DNA of 64,000 nt from the NCBI RefSeq assembly GCF_014268445.2, contig NZ_CP077089.1, positions 2,411,501 through 2,475,500 on the forward strand, read 5' to 3'. The notes beneath the pieces are model-generated. The model made no database searches. It was not told the DNA's origin and saw nothing but the letters and a program-made list of their open reading frames with translations. Each line of letters starts with the position of its first letter. Within the stretch, counting starts at the first letter, position 1. The DNA comes from Pseudomonas tensinigenes. GTDB taxonomy: Bacteria > Pseudomonadota > Gammaproteobacteria > Pseudomonadales > Pseudomonadaceae. Position numbers and translations under genes: made by a program. This document shows positions 16,441-28,329 of this stretch, in pieces.

Positions 16441-16504
16441 CCGGCGGACGAGGCGCGGCCGTACCTGCTTGACGGTTTCCCGGCTGACCATAGGGGCAAC
16501 AGCC

Positions 16505-19204
<2,700 letters not shown>

Positions 19205-19223
19205 CAGTAAGGCCAACACTGTT

Positions 19224-19320
19224 CCCCTGTGGGAGCGAGCCTGCTCGCGAAGGTTTTTTTTCAGCCACAGCTGTAGTGGCTGACACTCCGCTTTCGCGAG
19301 CAGGCTCGCTCCCACAGGGG
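19224..19320. repeat. REPIN, GAGCAGGCTCGCTCCCACA family
   Basis: Inverted REP pair between mgtA and mgtC: CCCCTGTGGGAGCGAGCCTG and its exact inverse ending CCCACAGGGG, spacer about 40 bases. Confidence 0.9.
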
Positions 19321-19346
19321 GAAGTTGTGTTCTCAAGGATTTCATC

Positions 19347-20063
19347 ATGCAAGCCATCAACAACCTCAACCTCGATTCGCTGCTCGACACCCTCGTCAGC
19401 CTCAGCGCTGCATTCATCCTCGGTGGCCTGATCGGCTTCGAGCGCCAGTACCGGCAACGCACTGCCGGCCTGCGCACCAACGTACTGGTCGCCGTCGGCG
19501 CGGCGATATTTGTCGACATGGCCAACCGTCTCGCCGGTGCCGAAGGCGCGGTGCGTGTGGTCGCTTACGTGGTGTCCGGCATCGGTTTTCTCGGCGCCGG
19601 GGTGATCATGCGCGAAGAGGGCAACGTGCGCGGCCTCAACACCGCCGCGACCCTGTGGACGTCTGCAGCGGTCGGCGCCTGTGCCGGCGCCGATCTGCTT
19701 GCCGAAGCGGTACTCGGCACGCTGTTCATTCTGGCCGCCAACACCTTGCTGCGGCCGATCGTCAACAACATCAACCGTCAGCCTTTGGACGTGGTCTCGG
19801 CGGAAGTTACCAACATCGTCTACGTCATCGCCCGCCGCTCCCAGCAAACCGCCGTGTTCGCCTTGCTCGAAGCCGAGCTTGAGCGCAGCAATTACCCGGC
19901 CAGTGATGTCGACGTCCATGCCTTCGGTGCCGATGAAATCGAGATCGAAGCCACCCTGGCGACCACTTCGGTGGATGGTGATGAACTGGATGCTCTGGTG
20001 GCACGGATCTCGACATCGGCCCTGGTGGTGCAGGCGTTCTGGAGTCCGAGTACCACCGAGTGA
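19347..20063 (+). CDS. mgtC: MgtC/SapB-family inner-membrane protein
   Basis: This 238-residue protein has the MgtC signature: four to five N-terminal transmembrane helices (about residues 10-140) with GGLIGFERQYRQRTAGLRTN near residue 27, and a soluble C-terminal ACT-like domain (about 150-235). MgtC proteins support growth at low Mg2+ and survival in macrophages, partly by inhibiting ATP synthase or modulating other membrane proteins. The gene follows mgtA in the same direction with a REPIN between. The start ATG 19347 is 27 bp after the REPIN, with AAGGA at 19336-19340. Confidence 0.9.
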   Translation: MQAINNLNLDSLLDTLVSLSAAFILGGLIGFERQYRQRTAGLRTNVLVAVGAAIFVDMANRLAGAEGAVRVVAYVVSGIGFLGAGVIMREEGNVRGLNTAATLWTSAAVGACAGADLLAEAVLGTLFILAANTLLRPIVNNINRQPLDVVSAEVTNIVYVIARRSQQTAVFALLEAELERSNYPASDVDVHAFGADEIEIEATLATTSVDGDELDALVARISTSALVVQAFWSPSTTE

Positions 20064-20183
20064 GTGGCAACCGTGCTGGCTCTCAGGCGAACGGCCAGTT
20101 TTTTCGGAAAAGTCCTACAGAAGCTGCCGATCAGGTTGCGTAGTCTTGCCGCACCCGAAAACCTGACTGCCAGGAGATTGAGC

Positions 20184-20606
20184 ATGATCAATAAAGCCCT
20201 GCGTATCCTCATCGCCGACACGCAACATTTTTACCGGATGAAAATCGAGCGGTTGTTCAACGAACTCGATTACTACCGTGTTGCACCGGTGCAGAGCCTC
20301 GCCGAGCTGTTGACACTGGTGGACTACGGTTGCGAACCGTTCGATGTGGTAGTCATCAACGCCGAACTGGCGGGCGGTGCGCTGGATCTGCCGGGATTCT
20401 TGCTTGATAACCCGCAGGTGCGTCATGCGTTGGTCTACAAAGTGCCGTCGACAACGATGCAGATGGCCGAGGGCTTTGCCCTGGGCAACCTGCAGATCAG
20501 TCATGCGGCATTGCCCAATGCACAGGCGATCACGCAGTTGATGACGTGGGTCGACAGACCTCGGTTGGAGCAGGATGAGGCGTTGCGGCGTTTGGCTTAT
20601 GCATAG
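20184..20606 (+). CDS. Receiver-like protein without the phospho-acceptor aspartate
   Basis: ATG 20184 after AGGAG gives 140 residues. The fold pattern is that of a CheY-like receiver: beta-1 RILIADTQHF with a single acidic residue, beta-3 FDVVVINAELAGGALDLPGF, and a beta-5 region LVYKVPSTT. Where a receiver has its phosphorylated Asp, this protein has Asn (VVVINAEL), and the usual acidic pair is reduced to one Asp. It has no output domain. It sits upstream of, and in the same direction as, a response regulator and hybrid kinase, so it may modulate that system without being phosphorylated. No symbol is assigned. Confidence 0.75.
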   Translation: MINKALRILIADTQHFYRMKIERLFNELDYYRVAPVQSLAELLTLVDYGCEPFDVVVINAELAGGALDLPGFLLDNPQVRHALVYKVPSTTMQMAEGFALGNLQISHAALPNAQAITQLMTWVDRPRLEQDEALRRLAYA

Positions 20607-20623
20607 AAAGACACTGGGCGCAA

Positions 20624-20665
20624 CTGTCAGGTCTGACAGGTGATTCACTTGCCGTTACGTGTAAC
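20624..20665 (+). promoter_or_regulatory. Two palindromes upstream of the response-regulator gene
   Basis: CTGTCAG-GT-CTGACAG (20624-20639) and GTTAC-GT-GTAAC (20654-20665) both have a 2-base GT centre and start 30 bp apart, about 75-115 bp before the response regulator. They could be operators for that LuxR-type regulator; the first could also be a short terminator stem for the preceding gene, though no T-run follows. Confidence 0.4.
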
Positions 20666-20740
20666 AGTCCCAGCGCAGCCACTGAGTCCGCGTGAGCCTG
20701 TGCCAGCGGTCCGTCGTCAGATTTTGCACCGGGAGTGGAC

Positions 20741-21367
20741 ATGAGGTCAGCGCTGATCGTCGACGATCATCCGGTGGTGCGCGCCGCCGTTAAAATCGTA
20801 TTGCAGGCCGAAAGCTTTAAACAGATTCATGAGGTTGCCAATGGCGAGCAAGTGATGGAGATGATTCGTGAGCATTCGCCACAGTTGGTGGTGCTGGATC
20901 TCAATTTACCGGGGCTCAGTGGCCTGGACGTGATCGTGCGCATCAAGGCCAACTACCCGGCCTGCCGAATATTGGTGTTCTCCCTGCATGCGCCGGAGAT
21001 CTATCAGGAACGCTGCCTGCGCGCCGGAGCCATGGCTTATGTGACCAAAAGCAATCAATTGCAGCAGTTGCACAAGGCGATCCAGGCGCTGATGGCGGGC
21101 TACAGCTATTTCAGCGCGCTGACTGACAGCACCAGTACCTTGAACGCTATCCAACTATCGGAAAAGCAGATGATCGATCAGCTTTCCGATCGAGAGCTGG
21201 CCATTTTGCTGCAACTGGCACAAGGCAAAGCCAACAAGACCATTGCCCAGGACATGCATCTGAGCCACAAAACCGTCAGCACCTACAAGACCCGCCTGAT
21301 GATCAAGCTGGGAATATTGTCACTGGTGATGCTACGCGAATTTGCCCAACGTAACGGTTTGATTTGA
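20741..21367 (+). CDS. NarL/LuxR-family response regulator (BvgA/EvgA-like)
   Basis: The 208-residue protein has a receiver domain (acidic pair in LIVDDHPVV, phospho-acceptor Asp53 in VVLDLNLPGLSG, Lys in AYVTKSNQL) and a C-terminal LuxR helix-turn-helix (LSDRELAILLQLAQGKANKT and KTVSTYKTRLMIKLGI). ATG 20741 is spaced 5 bases from GGGAG; a GTG at 20735 is the alternative. It lies 9 bp before a BvgS-like kinase gene and is its evident partner. A phosphorelay from that kinase should end here. Targets are unknown. Confidence 0.88.
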   Translation: MRSALIVDDHPVVRAAVKIVLQAESFKQIHEVANGEQVMEMIREHSPQLVVLDLNLPGLSGLDVIVRIKANYPACRILVFSLHAPEIYQERCLRAGAMAYVTKSNQLQQLHKAIQALMAGYSYFSALTDSTSTLNAIQLSEKQMIDQLSDRELAILLQLAQGKANKTIAQDMHLSHKTVSTYKTRLMIKLGILSLVMLREFAQRNGLI

Positions 21368-21376
21368 GGATCGGCC

Positions 21377-24300
21377 ATGGAGCTGCGTCGGGTCGTTTTC
21401 GCGTTGTTGATGACCCTCGGCGCATCGGCAGGAGCAAACGACGCGCCAGTGATGCTGGAAGTGCTGAGCCGGACCCGCCCGGAAAATATCCAGATACGAC
21501 TGGATGGACAGGATCGTCAATGGCTGCAGGAGCATCCACTCTTGCGCGTCGGTATTTCAGGGCCCGACTATCCGCCGTTCGAGGTGACGCGCAATCGGCA
21601 TGAGCTGGAAGGGCTGACGGCTGACTACGCGGATCTGATCGCGCAATTGCTCAACGTGCGGATACAGATACAGCGCTACGCCAACCGGGATGCGGCCATG
21701 GCCGCGCTTAAACACGGTGAAGTGGAGCTGCTGGGCACTTCGAACAGTTTCGAGCTTGCTGATCCTGCGTTCATTTTGTCTCGGGCCTACGCCGAAGATC
21801 AGCCGATGCTGGTGACCCGGCTCGAAGAAACCTTGCCGGTGGATCTTGCGGGCAAGCGCGTGGCCATGGTCGAGGATTATCTGCCGTTGGCGAGTGTGCA
21901 GGCGTTCTATCCCGAAGCGAGCGTGCAGCGCTACCCGTCGGCGATGGATGCACTCGGCGCCGTGGCGTTTGGCACCGATGACGTTTACCTGGGCGACTTC
22001 ATCAGTGCCAACTACTTGATCAACACCAATTACCGTAACGATCTGCAGTTGACCGGGCCCGCCGGGCTCGACGCCAATCCGTTCGGCTTTGCGCTGCTGC
22101 GTAGCCAGGTGCGCCTCAAGCGTATCGTCGACCAGGCGTTGGCAGCCATCCCCATGGAACATCGGCAGCGCATCGAGCAGCGCTGGAGTGCCGGCCTTGC
22201 CGAGATGGCGGAACAATCACAGGTGCAACTCAGTGCCGTCGAGCGGCAATGGCGAGATCTGCACCCAGTGGTACGGGTCGGCGGCATTGAAGACTTCGCA
22301 CCCCTGACGTTCTTTGACGCGGATGGCCGTTTCAGCGGGCTTTCAGCGCAACTGCTGGCCTTGATCAGCCAGCGCAGCGGATTGAATTTCGAGATTGTCC
22401 GAGGGAGTTCGCTGGATCGTCAGATCGAGCAATTGAAAACCGGGGAACTGGATCTGTTGCCCGTGGTAACGCCCAGCAGTGAGCGCGAAAACGAACTGCA
22501 ATTTACCCGTGCCTATCTGAATAATCCGTTTGTGCTGGTCAGTGCGGCAATGACGCAGGGTGTGCGCAGTCTCGACGATCTGCAGGGCAAGCGCTTGGCG
22601 ATTTATCGCGGCCATCCATTGCGTGGTTATCTGCAGGAGCGCGTCGCGCGCTTACGCATTGTCGACGTCAGAAGCCCCGCCGAGGGCATGGAAATGATTG
22701 CCAAGGGGCAGGTCGACGCCACGGTCAGCTCATTGCTGGTCGCGCGCTTTCTGATCTCGCGTCATTACCGCGATCGTCTGCGCATCGCCAGTACCATCGG
22801 CGACCAACCGGCCCGTATCGCGCTGGCCACTGCGCCGCAAGCGTCGGCGTTGCATTCGATCCTGAACAAGGCGCTGCTGAGCATCGCCCCGCAACAGATG
22901 GACGAACTGGTTGAACGCTGGAGTCATGACGTGGTGGTGGATGACAGCTATTGGTTGCGGCATCGCCGTGAGATTGTCTTTGGTTTTGCCGGTGCGGCAG
23001 GCTTGCTGATACTGGCGCTGGCGTGGATCGGTTTTCAGCGCTGGCAAATCCGCCAGCGTCAGCAGTGGTTACGGCAATTGCAGCAAGCCAAGGACGCAGC
23101 GGACGATGCCAACCGGGCCAAGACCACGTTTCTGGCAACCATGAGCCATGAAATTCGTACACCGATGAACGCCCTGATCGGCATGCTCGAGCTGGCTTTG
23201 AAACGGGCGGAGGAAGGCGTGACCGATCGATTGGCGATTCAGGTGGCCTCCAACGCCGGTCAACAGTTGTTGGCACTGATCGGTGACATTCTCGACATCG
23301 CGCGTATCGAGACTGGGCATTTGTCCCTGGCTCCCGAACGGGCCAATCTGCGTGAACTGGTGGTGTCGGTGTGTCGGGTCTTCGAGGGGCTGGCACGGCA
23401 GAAACGCTTGCTGTGGCACATCGAACTGGATGCCCATAGCGACGTCGATGTATTGATTGATCCGACGCGCTTCAAGCAGGTGCTGTCAAACCTGCTGAGC
23501 AACGCGATCAAGTTCACCGAAGATGGCGAAGTGAGTCTGTGGCTGGTTGTGACGCCAACGTCAGCCGAGCGACTGGCGGTGAAGGTGCTCATCGAAGACA
23601 GCGGGATCGGGATCAGCAATGAGGACCGGCAACGGCTGTTCAGTCCGTTCGTGCAGGCGAGCAATAACGTTCAATCGGCGCGCAGCGGTTCCGGTCTGGG
23701 CCTGGTGATCAGTCGCAGCCTGTGCGAAATGATGGGCGGCGAATTGCGGCTCGACAGTGAACCGGGTCTCGGGACTCGGGTTGAAATCAGACTCCAGATG
23801 CCACTGCTGCAGGCGTTGTCACACGTTCCGGCCCACGCGCAAGTATTGGAGGCGGTTGGGCATTCACTCAGCGTTCTGGTGGTGGACGATCATCCGGTCA
23901 ATCGTTTGTTGTTGTGCTGGCAGTTGAGTGAACTGGGGCATCGCACGGTTGACACCGAGGACGGTCATGCCGGGCTGGAGCGTTGGCGGGCACAGGCGTT
24001 CGATGTGGTGATCACCGACTGCAACATGCCGCGGCGTAACGGCTACGCGCTCGCGCGGGCCATTCGTGATGAGGAAACGCAGAGCGCTCGGACACCTTGC
24101 CTGATCCTCGGGTTTACCGCCAACGCGCAGGTGGAGGAGAAGCTTCGCTGCCTCGATGCCGGTATGGATGAGTGCCTGTTCAAACCGATTCGCTTGCACG
24201 ATCTGCAGCAGGCCTTGAAGGGGGCCAGCCATTGTGAAAGTGAAGTTCAGTCGGTCGAGGAGGTCGCTCTGAAGGAACTCGATCTGAGTACGCTGGAGCA

Positions 24301-24595
24301 GATGGCCGGCAATGACCATTCGATGATCCGACGCCTGCGTGAAGAAGTATTGAGCAGCCTGCACAACGATCTGCAACAGCTCGACCAGATGAACCATGAA
24401 CATGACCGCGGCGGACTGCGCGAGTTGGCCCATCACATCAAGGGGGGCGCGCAAATGGTCGGCGCGGCGCGGCTGGTGTCAGCGTGCACTGATCTGGAAG
24501 AGGCCTGCCGTGCGGCCGAAGCCGAGGCGGTCGTCATGGCGATCAAGACGCTGCGTGATGCCTTGCACGGCCTCGCGCAGCGTCTTGAGGCTTAA
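21377..24595 (+). CDS. BvgS/EvgS-like hybrid sensor histidine kinase
   Basis: This 1072-residue unorthodox kinase has, in order, a signal peptide ([20 protein letters not shown]), two periplasmic solute-binding (Venus flytrap) domains at about 45-270 and 290-510, a transmembrane helix at about 535-555, HisKA ([10 protein letters not shown], His591), HATPase ([24 protein letters not shown]), a receiver (VVDDHPVNR; Asp881 in [12 protein letters not shown]) and an Hpt domain (ELAHHIKGG, His1019). No PAS domain is evident between the membrane and HisKA, unlike BvgS of Bordetella. It forms an operon with the response regulator and maybe the receiver-like protein. The periplasmic domains imply a small ligand, not identifiable from sequence. 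Confidence 0.9.
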   Translation: MELRRVVFALLMTLGASAGANDAPVMLEVLSRTRPENIQIRLDGQDRQWLQEHPLLRVGISGPDYPPFEVTRNRHELEGLTADYADLIAQLLNVRIQIQRYANRDAAMAALKHGEVELLGTSNSFELADPAFILSRAYAEDQPMLVTRLEETLPVDLAGKRVAMVEDYLPLASVQAFYPEASVQRYPSAMDALGAVAFGTDDVYLGDFISANYLINTNYRNDLQLTGPAGLDANPFGFALLRSQVRLKRIVDQALAAIPMEHRQRIEQRWSAGLAEMAEQSQVQLSAVERQWRDLHPVVRVGGIEDFAPLTFFDADGRFSGLSAQLLALISQRSGLNFEIVRGSSLDRQIEQLKTGELDLLPVVTPSSERENELQFTRAYLNNPFVLVSAAMTQGVRSLDDLQGKRLAIYRGHPLRGYLQERVARLRIVDVRSPAEGMEMIAKGQVDATVSSLLVARFLISRHYRDRLRIASTIGDQPARIALATAPQASALHSILNKALLSIAPQQMDELVERWSHDVVVDDSYWLRHRREIVFGFAGAAGLLILALAWIGFQRWQIRQRQQWLRQLQQAKDAADDANRAKTTFLATMSHEIRTPMNALIGMLELALKRAEEGVTDRLAIQVASNAGQQLLALIGDILDIARIETGHLSLAPERANLRELVVSVCRVFEGLARQKRLLWHIELDAHSDVDVLIDPTRFKQVLSNLLSNAIKFTEDGEVSLWLVVTPTSAERLAVKVLIEDSGIGISNEDRQRLFSPFVQASNNVQSARSGSGLGLVISRSLCEMMGGELRLDSEPGLGTRVEIRLQMPLLQALSHVPAHAQVLEAVGHSLSVLVVDDHPVNRLLLCWQLSELGHRTVDTEDGHAGLERWRAQAFDVVITDCNMPRRNGYALARAIRDEETQSARTPCLILGFTANAQVEEKLRCLDAGMDECLFKPIRLHDLQQALKGASHCESEVQSVEEVALKELDLSTLEQMAGNDHSMIRRLREEVLSSLHNDLQQLDQMNHEHDRGGLRELAHHIKGGAQMVGAARLVSACTDLEEACRAAEAEAVVMAIKTLRDALHGLAQRLEA

Positions 24596-24599
24596 CGGT

Positions 24600-25403
24600 T
24601 CAATCCCACTGTGGCGCAATGCCTGTTGGACTGGTCAGGCGATAACCACGATCAAGCGTGGCGATGTGCATCATGTCGGCATCGCTCAACGTGAGTGCGG
24701 TGGCGCCGAGGTTACTGAGCAGATTTGCGCGCTTGGTCGATGACGGAATCACCGCATAACCCGATTGCATCGCCCAGGCAAGAGTGACTTGCGCCGGGGT
24801 GGCCTGCAGGCGCTCGGAGATCTGCTGGATCAGCGGATCCTTGAGTACTTCGCCGTAAGCGAGGGTCATGTACGAGGTGATGTGAATGCCCTGGCTGCGG
24901 GCGAACTCGACCACTTGGCGGTTTTGCAGGTACGGATGCAACTCGATCTGGTGGGTCGCGATGTTTTCGGCACCGACGGCCGCAATGGCCTGTTTCATCA
25001 GGTCGATGGTGAAGTTCGAAATGCCGATCTGCCGGGTCAGGCCCAGACGCTTGGCTTCCAGCAATGCGCCCATGAATTCTTCGACCGGCACTTGGTTGTC
25101 CGGCGATGGCCAGTGGATGAGCGTCAGGTCGAGGTAGTCGGTCTGCAGCTTCTCCAGGCTCTCTTTGAGACTGGCGATCAGACGCTCCCTGGCGAAGTTG
25201 GCAATCCAGATCTTGCTGGTGATGAACAGCTCTTCGCGGGGGATACCGCTGGCCGCGATGGCCACACCGACATCGGCTTCGTTTTCGTAGATCTGCGCGG
25301 TGTCGATGACCCGGTAGCCGAGTTCCAGGGCGGTACTGACCGAATCGATGACCACCTGGCCTTGCAGGCGAAATGTACCAAGGCCGAAAGCGGGAACAGA
25401 CAT
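24600..25403 (-). CDS. dkgB: Aldo/keto reductase, 2,5-diketo-D-gluconate reductase B-like
   Basis: The 267-residue protein has the same length as E. coli DkgB and the aldo/keto reductase tetrad: Asp and Tyr in [15 protein letters not shown], Lys in FITSKIW, His in TLIHWPSP. It is an NADPH-dependent reductase of small aldehydes, probably methylglyoxal or diketogluconate. ATG 25403 follows GGAG; the frame extends upstream to 25487, but those residues do not belong to the family. It is convergent with the kinase gene (stop codons 4 bp apart). Confidence 0.88.
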   Translation of the reverse strand: MSVPAFGLGTFRLQGQVVIDSVSTALELGYRVIDTAQIYENEADVGVAIAASGIPREELFITSKIWIANFARERLIASLKESLEKLQTDYLDLTLIHWPSPDNQVPVEEFMGALLEAKRLGLTRQIGISNFTIDLMKQAIAAVGAENIATHQIELHPYLQNRQVVEFARSQGIHITSYMTLAYGEVLKDPLIQQISERLQATPAQVTLAWAMQSGYAVIPSSTKRANLLSNLGATALTLSDADMMHIATLDRGYRLTSPTGIAPQWD

Positions 25404-25541
25404 GAAGAACTCCAGGGTTTGCAGTGGGAATGGCCAGGAGTATCCGCATCCGGATGGTTGAGAAAAACCGCTGACGGGGCAAAGCACTGTTGATCAGAAG
25501 TCATGAATCATTTCCAGGATTTGTGTTGTCCGGGCTGGCCT

Positions 25542-25608
25542 CTTCGCGAGCAAGCTCGCTCCCACATTGGAATGCGTGCTCTTGTGGGAGCGAGCTTGCT
25601 CGCGAAGG
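25542..25608. repeat. REPIN, GAGCAAGCTCGCTCCCACA variant
   Basis: Inverted REP pair with AGCAAGCTCGC in both arms instead of the AGCAGGCTCGC seen elsewhere; spacer about 17 bases. Both arms share the change, which keeps the stem paired. Confidence 0.9.
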
Positions 25609-25621
25609 GCGCACCACCAAT

Positions 25622-26530
25622 TCAGGCAATATCGCTGTGCGCAAACTCCTCCCCGAGAAAATCAATCAACGTACGCACCGACGGCAACAACCCGCGCCGC
25701 GATGGGAAAATCGCATGCACCACCCCGCACTTGGGCGCCCAACCCGGAATCAGCTCGACGACGCGTCCGGCGGCAATATCCTCACGCACCACCACACTCG
25801 GCAAGTGCGCCACGCCAACGCCGGCAATCACCGCTTGGCGCAAGGCAATCAAATCATCGGTAACCATTCGCGGCGTATGCCGAATCAGCGCCGTGTTGTC
25901 ATTCGGCCCGAGCAGCTCCCACTGATACTCGCGCTGCGCGGCGCCCCAATGCAGGCTCGGCAAACCATTGAGGTCGGCGGGCGAGGGCGGTGACGACAGA
26001 CGTTCGACAAATACTGGGCTGCCGACCACTGATTGCGTACTGTTGCCGAGCACTTTCATGACCATGTCGGTGTTTTCCAGCGGCGGAAAACGCACTCGCA
26101 GCGCGATGTCGAACCCTTCGTGCAGCAGATCAACACGGCGGTTGGTGCTCTCGATAAACAACTCCACTAACGGATATTTGAGCATGTAGCGCGTAAGCAT
26201 CGGCCCGACCCACGAATTGAGCAGCGCCGTCGGGCAACTCAGACGCACCAGACCTTGAGGTTCGGAGCGGTTGCGTTCGATCAGCTCGGCGGCGCTTTCG
26301 GCCTCGACGCGCATCGCAAGGCAGCGCTGGTAATAGGCCTGGCCGATTTCGGTCAATGAACAATGACGGCTGGTGCGATGCAGCAAGCGCACGCCGAGGC
26401 GTTCTTCCAGTTCGGAAATCCGCCGGCTGAGTTTCGATTTGGGCATGTCCAGTGCGCGCCCGGCGGCAGCGAAACCATGATGTTCGACCACTTGGGTGAA
26501 GTAGTAGAGGGTGTTGAGGTCTTCCATCAT
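25622..26530 (-). CDS. LysR-family transcriptional regulator
   Basis: The 302-residue protein has an N-terminal winged helix (FTQVVEHHGFAAAGRALDMPKSKLSRRISELE) and a C-terminal substrate-binding domain. The helix-turn-helix with MPKSKLSRRI belongs to the LysR branch often found divergent from pirin or quinone-related genes. It is divergent from the pirin gene at 26636, with a 105-bp shared region that holds an inverted repeat. Two adjacent ATGs (26530, 26527) can start it, after GGAGAACG. It probably regulates the pirin/isochorismatase genes; the inducer is unknown. Confidence 0.88.
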   Translation of the reverse strand: MMEDLNTLYYFTQVVEHHGFAAAGRALDMPKSKLSRRISELEERLGVRLLHRTSRHCSLTEIGQAYYQRCLAMRVEAESAAELIERNRSEPQGLVRLSCPTALLNSWVGPMLTRYMLKYPLVELFIESTNRRVDLLHEGFDIALRVRFPPLENTDMVMKVLGNSTQSVVGSPVFVERLSSPPSPADLNGLPSLHWGAAQREYQWELLGPNDNTALIRHTPRMVTDDLIALRQAVIAGVGVAHLPSVVVREDIAAGRVVELIPGWAPKCGVVHAIFPSRRGLLPSVRTLIDFLGEEFAHSDIA

Positions 26531-26585
26531 CGTTCTCCATATAGAACGCTAAGGCTGATTTTTGCAGTCTAGTGCATTAATGGTC

Positions 26586-26606
26586 ATGGATTTAAGCTTG
26601 ATCCAT
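26586..26606. promoter_or_regulatory. Inverted repeat between LysR and pirin genes
   Basis: ATGGAT-N9-ATCCAT, a 21-bp site of the size and symmetry LysR proteins bind, centred 40 bp before the pirin ATG and 66 bp before the regulator ATG. Confidence 0.5.
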
Positions 26607-26635
26607 CGCATCACTTACCCAAATTGGAGACAACC

Positions 26636-27502
26636 ATGAAAAACATCATCGGTATTTACACCAGCCCGCGCGGCCATTGGGTCGGCGATGGTTTCCCGGT
26701 TCGCACGCTGTTTTCCTACGACAACCTGGGCAAACACATCAGCCCGTTCCTGCTGCTCGATCACGCTGGTCCCGCCGATTTCACCCCGACCACCGAGCGA
26801 CGTGGCGTTGGTCAGCATCCGCACCGTGGTTTCGAAACCGTGACTATCGTTTATGAAGGCGAGGTTCAGCACCGCGACTCGACCGGTAGTGGCGGCGTGA
26901 TCGGCCCGGGCGATGTGCAATGGATGACCGCCGCTTCCGGGATCCTTCACGAGGAGTTTCACTCGGAAAACTTCGCCAAAACCGGCGGCAAACTGGAAAT
27001 GGTCCAGTTGTGGGTCAACCTGCCGGCCAAGGACAAAATGGCCGCGCCGGGCTACCAGACCATTCTCGACAGCGACATCCCGAGCATCGTGCTCAAGGAC
27101 AACGCCGGTAGCCTGCGGCTGATCGCCGGTGAGTTCGATGGCCACACCGGCCCGTCGCGTACCTTCACGCCGATCGACGTGTGGGATCTGCGCCTCAACG
27201 CCGGCAAGTTGCTGACGCTCGATCTGCACGAAGGCCGCAACACCGCGCTGGTGGTGTTGAAAGGCTCGGTGCAGGTCAACGGTGTGGAAGCGGTGCGCGA
27301 AGGGCAGTTGGCGCTGTTCGAACGTGACGGCCAGCAACTGACTCTCGAAGCCAGCCAGGACGCGGTCGTCTTGCTGCTCAGCGGCGAGCCGATCGACGAA
27401 CCGATCGTCGGCCACGGCCCGTTCGTGATGAACACCGAGCAGGAAATCCACCAGGCCTTCGCCGACTTCCAGTCCGGCCGCTTCGGCCAGATGCACGCTT
27501 AA
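26636..27502 (+). CDS. Pirin-family protein
   Basis: The 288-residue bicupin carries the pirin motifs: metal ligands in [20 protein letters not shown] near residue 60 and [17 protein letters not shown] near 100. Pirins are iron-binding; some are quercetinases, others redox or transcription cofactors. The ATG at 26636 follows GGAGA; a TTG 12 bases earlier is rejected. It is the first gene after the LysR regulator and is followed at 86 bp by two isochorismatase-fold genes in the same direction, suggesting one regulated unit. The substrate is unknown. Confidence 0.9.
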   Translation: MKNIIGIYTSPRGHWVGDGFPVRTLFSYDNLGKHISPFLLLDHAGPADFTPTTERRGVGQHPHRGFETVTIVYEGEVQHRDSTGSGGVIGPGDVQWMTAASGILHEEFHSENFAKTGGKLEMVQLWVNLPAKDKMAAPGYQTILDSDIPSIVLKDNAGSLRLIAGEFDGHTGPSRTFTPIDVWDLRLNAGKLLTLDLHEGRNTALVVLKGSVQVNGVEAVREGQLALFERDGQQLTLEASQDAVVLLLSGEPIDEPIVGHGPFVMNTEQEIHQAFADFQSGRFGQMHA

Positions 27503-27588
27503 CGCACCACCACTCCGCTCTACACAGGACGCGTAGGCCGGTTCGCAGGCCAGGGATGGCTGTTGCCTATAGAAAAGAGGAAACACCC

Positions 27589-28272
27589 ATGAACACTGTC
27601 AATGCAGCGAACTTCGACGGCCAGAAACCGACCATCGATGCCAGCGACGCAGCGATGCTGCTGATCGACCACCAGAGCGGTCTGTTCCAGATCGTCAAGG
27701 ACATGGACGTGCCGCAACTGCGCGCCAATGCCATCGCACTGGCCAAAGCCGCGACCCTGTTGAAGATGCCGGTAATCACCACCGCCTCCGTGCCGCAAGG
27801 GCCGAACGGGCCGTTGATCCCGGAGATTCACGAAGCGGCGCCGCATGCGCAATACGTGGCGCGCAAAGGCGAGATCAATGCCTGGGACAATCCGGAATTT
27901 CACGCAGCGGTCAAAGCCACCGGCAAGAAAACCCTGGTGATCGCCGGGACCCTGACCAGCGTCTGCCTGGCGTTCCCGTCCATCGCCGCCGTGTACGAAG
28001 GCTACAGGGTGTTTGCCGTGGTCGACGCGTCCGGCAATCACTCAAAACTCGCCACTGATCTGACCGTTGCCCGTTTGGCCCAGGCCGGGGTGGTGCCGAT
28101 CGACATCATGGCTACGCTTTCCGAGCTGCAAGGCTCGTGGAACCGTCCCGATGCCGAGCAGTGGGCGGCCGTCTACGCCCAGGCCATGCCGCATTATCAA
28201 TTGCTGATCGAAAGCTACCTCAAGGCTCAGCAAGTCGCGAACGAACACGAAGTGCTGGATTCCCAGCGCTGA
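27589..28272 (+). CDS. Isochorismatase-fold cysteine hydrolase
   Basis: This 227-residue protein has the catalytic triad of the family: Asp in [11 protein letters not shown] (about residue 26), Lys in GKKTLVIAG and Cys in [14 protein letters not shown] 27589 follows AAAGAGG. It is closest in feel to the YcaC-like or hydrolase group without assigned substrate. It pairs with a second, shorter member 57 bp downstream; the two share motifs such as [18 protein letters not shown] and so probably arose by duplication. Confidence 0.88.
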   Translation: MNTVNAANFDGQKPTIDASDAAMLLIDHQSGLFQIVKDMDVPQLRANAIALAKAATLLKMPVITTASVPQGPNGPLIPEIHEAAPHAQYVARKGEINAWDNPEFHAAVKATGKKTLVIAGTLTSVCLAFPSIAAVYEGYRVFAVVDASGNHSKLATDLTVARLAQAGVVPIDIMATLSELQGSWNRPDAEQWAAVYAQAMPHYQLLIESYLKAQQVANEHEVLDSQR

Positions 28273-28329
28273 TCGAGTCTCCTGAGGCCGACCATCGGTT
28301 GGCCTCTACCACCCGCGAGGATTACTGCA

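Larger units (their letters stand above)
16031..16504 (+). promoter_or_regulatory. Long structured leader upstream of mgtA
   Basis: These 474 bp separate the REPIN from mgtA and hold no ordinary gene. From left to right: a GGTTTA half-site near 16111 resembling half of a PhoP box, a possible 21-codon leader ORF (16175-16240), hairpins at 16204-16222 (GCCGGT/ACCGGC) and about 16267-16283 (CTCGC/GCGAG), and an intrinsic terminator (16408-16440) only 65 bp before the mgtA ATG. The arrangement suggests control by transcription attenuation. I did not recognise M-box, yybP-ykoY or another known riboswitch core. An sRNA ended by the same terminator is the alternative. Confidence 0.5.

Noticed and set aside
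16031..16504. M-box or yybP-ykoY riboswitch ahead of mgtA
   Set aside because: I could not find the conserved cores of either class; the region is reported only as an unassigned structured leader.
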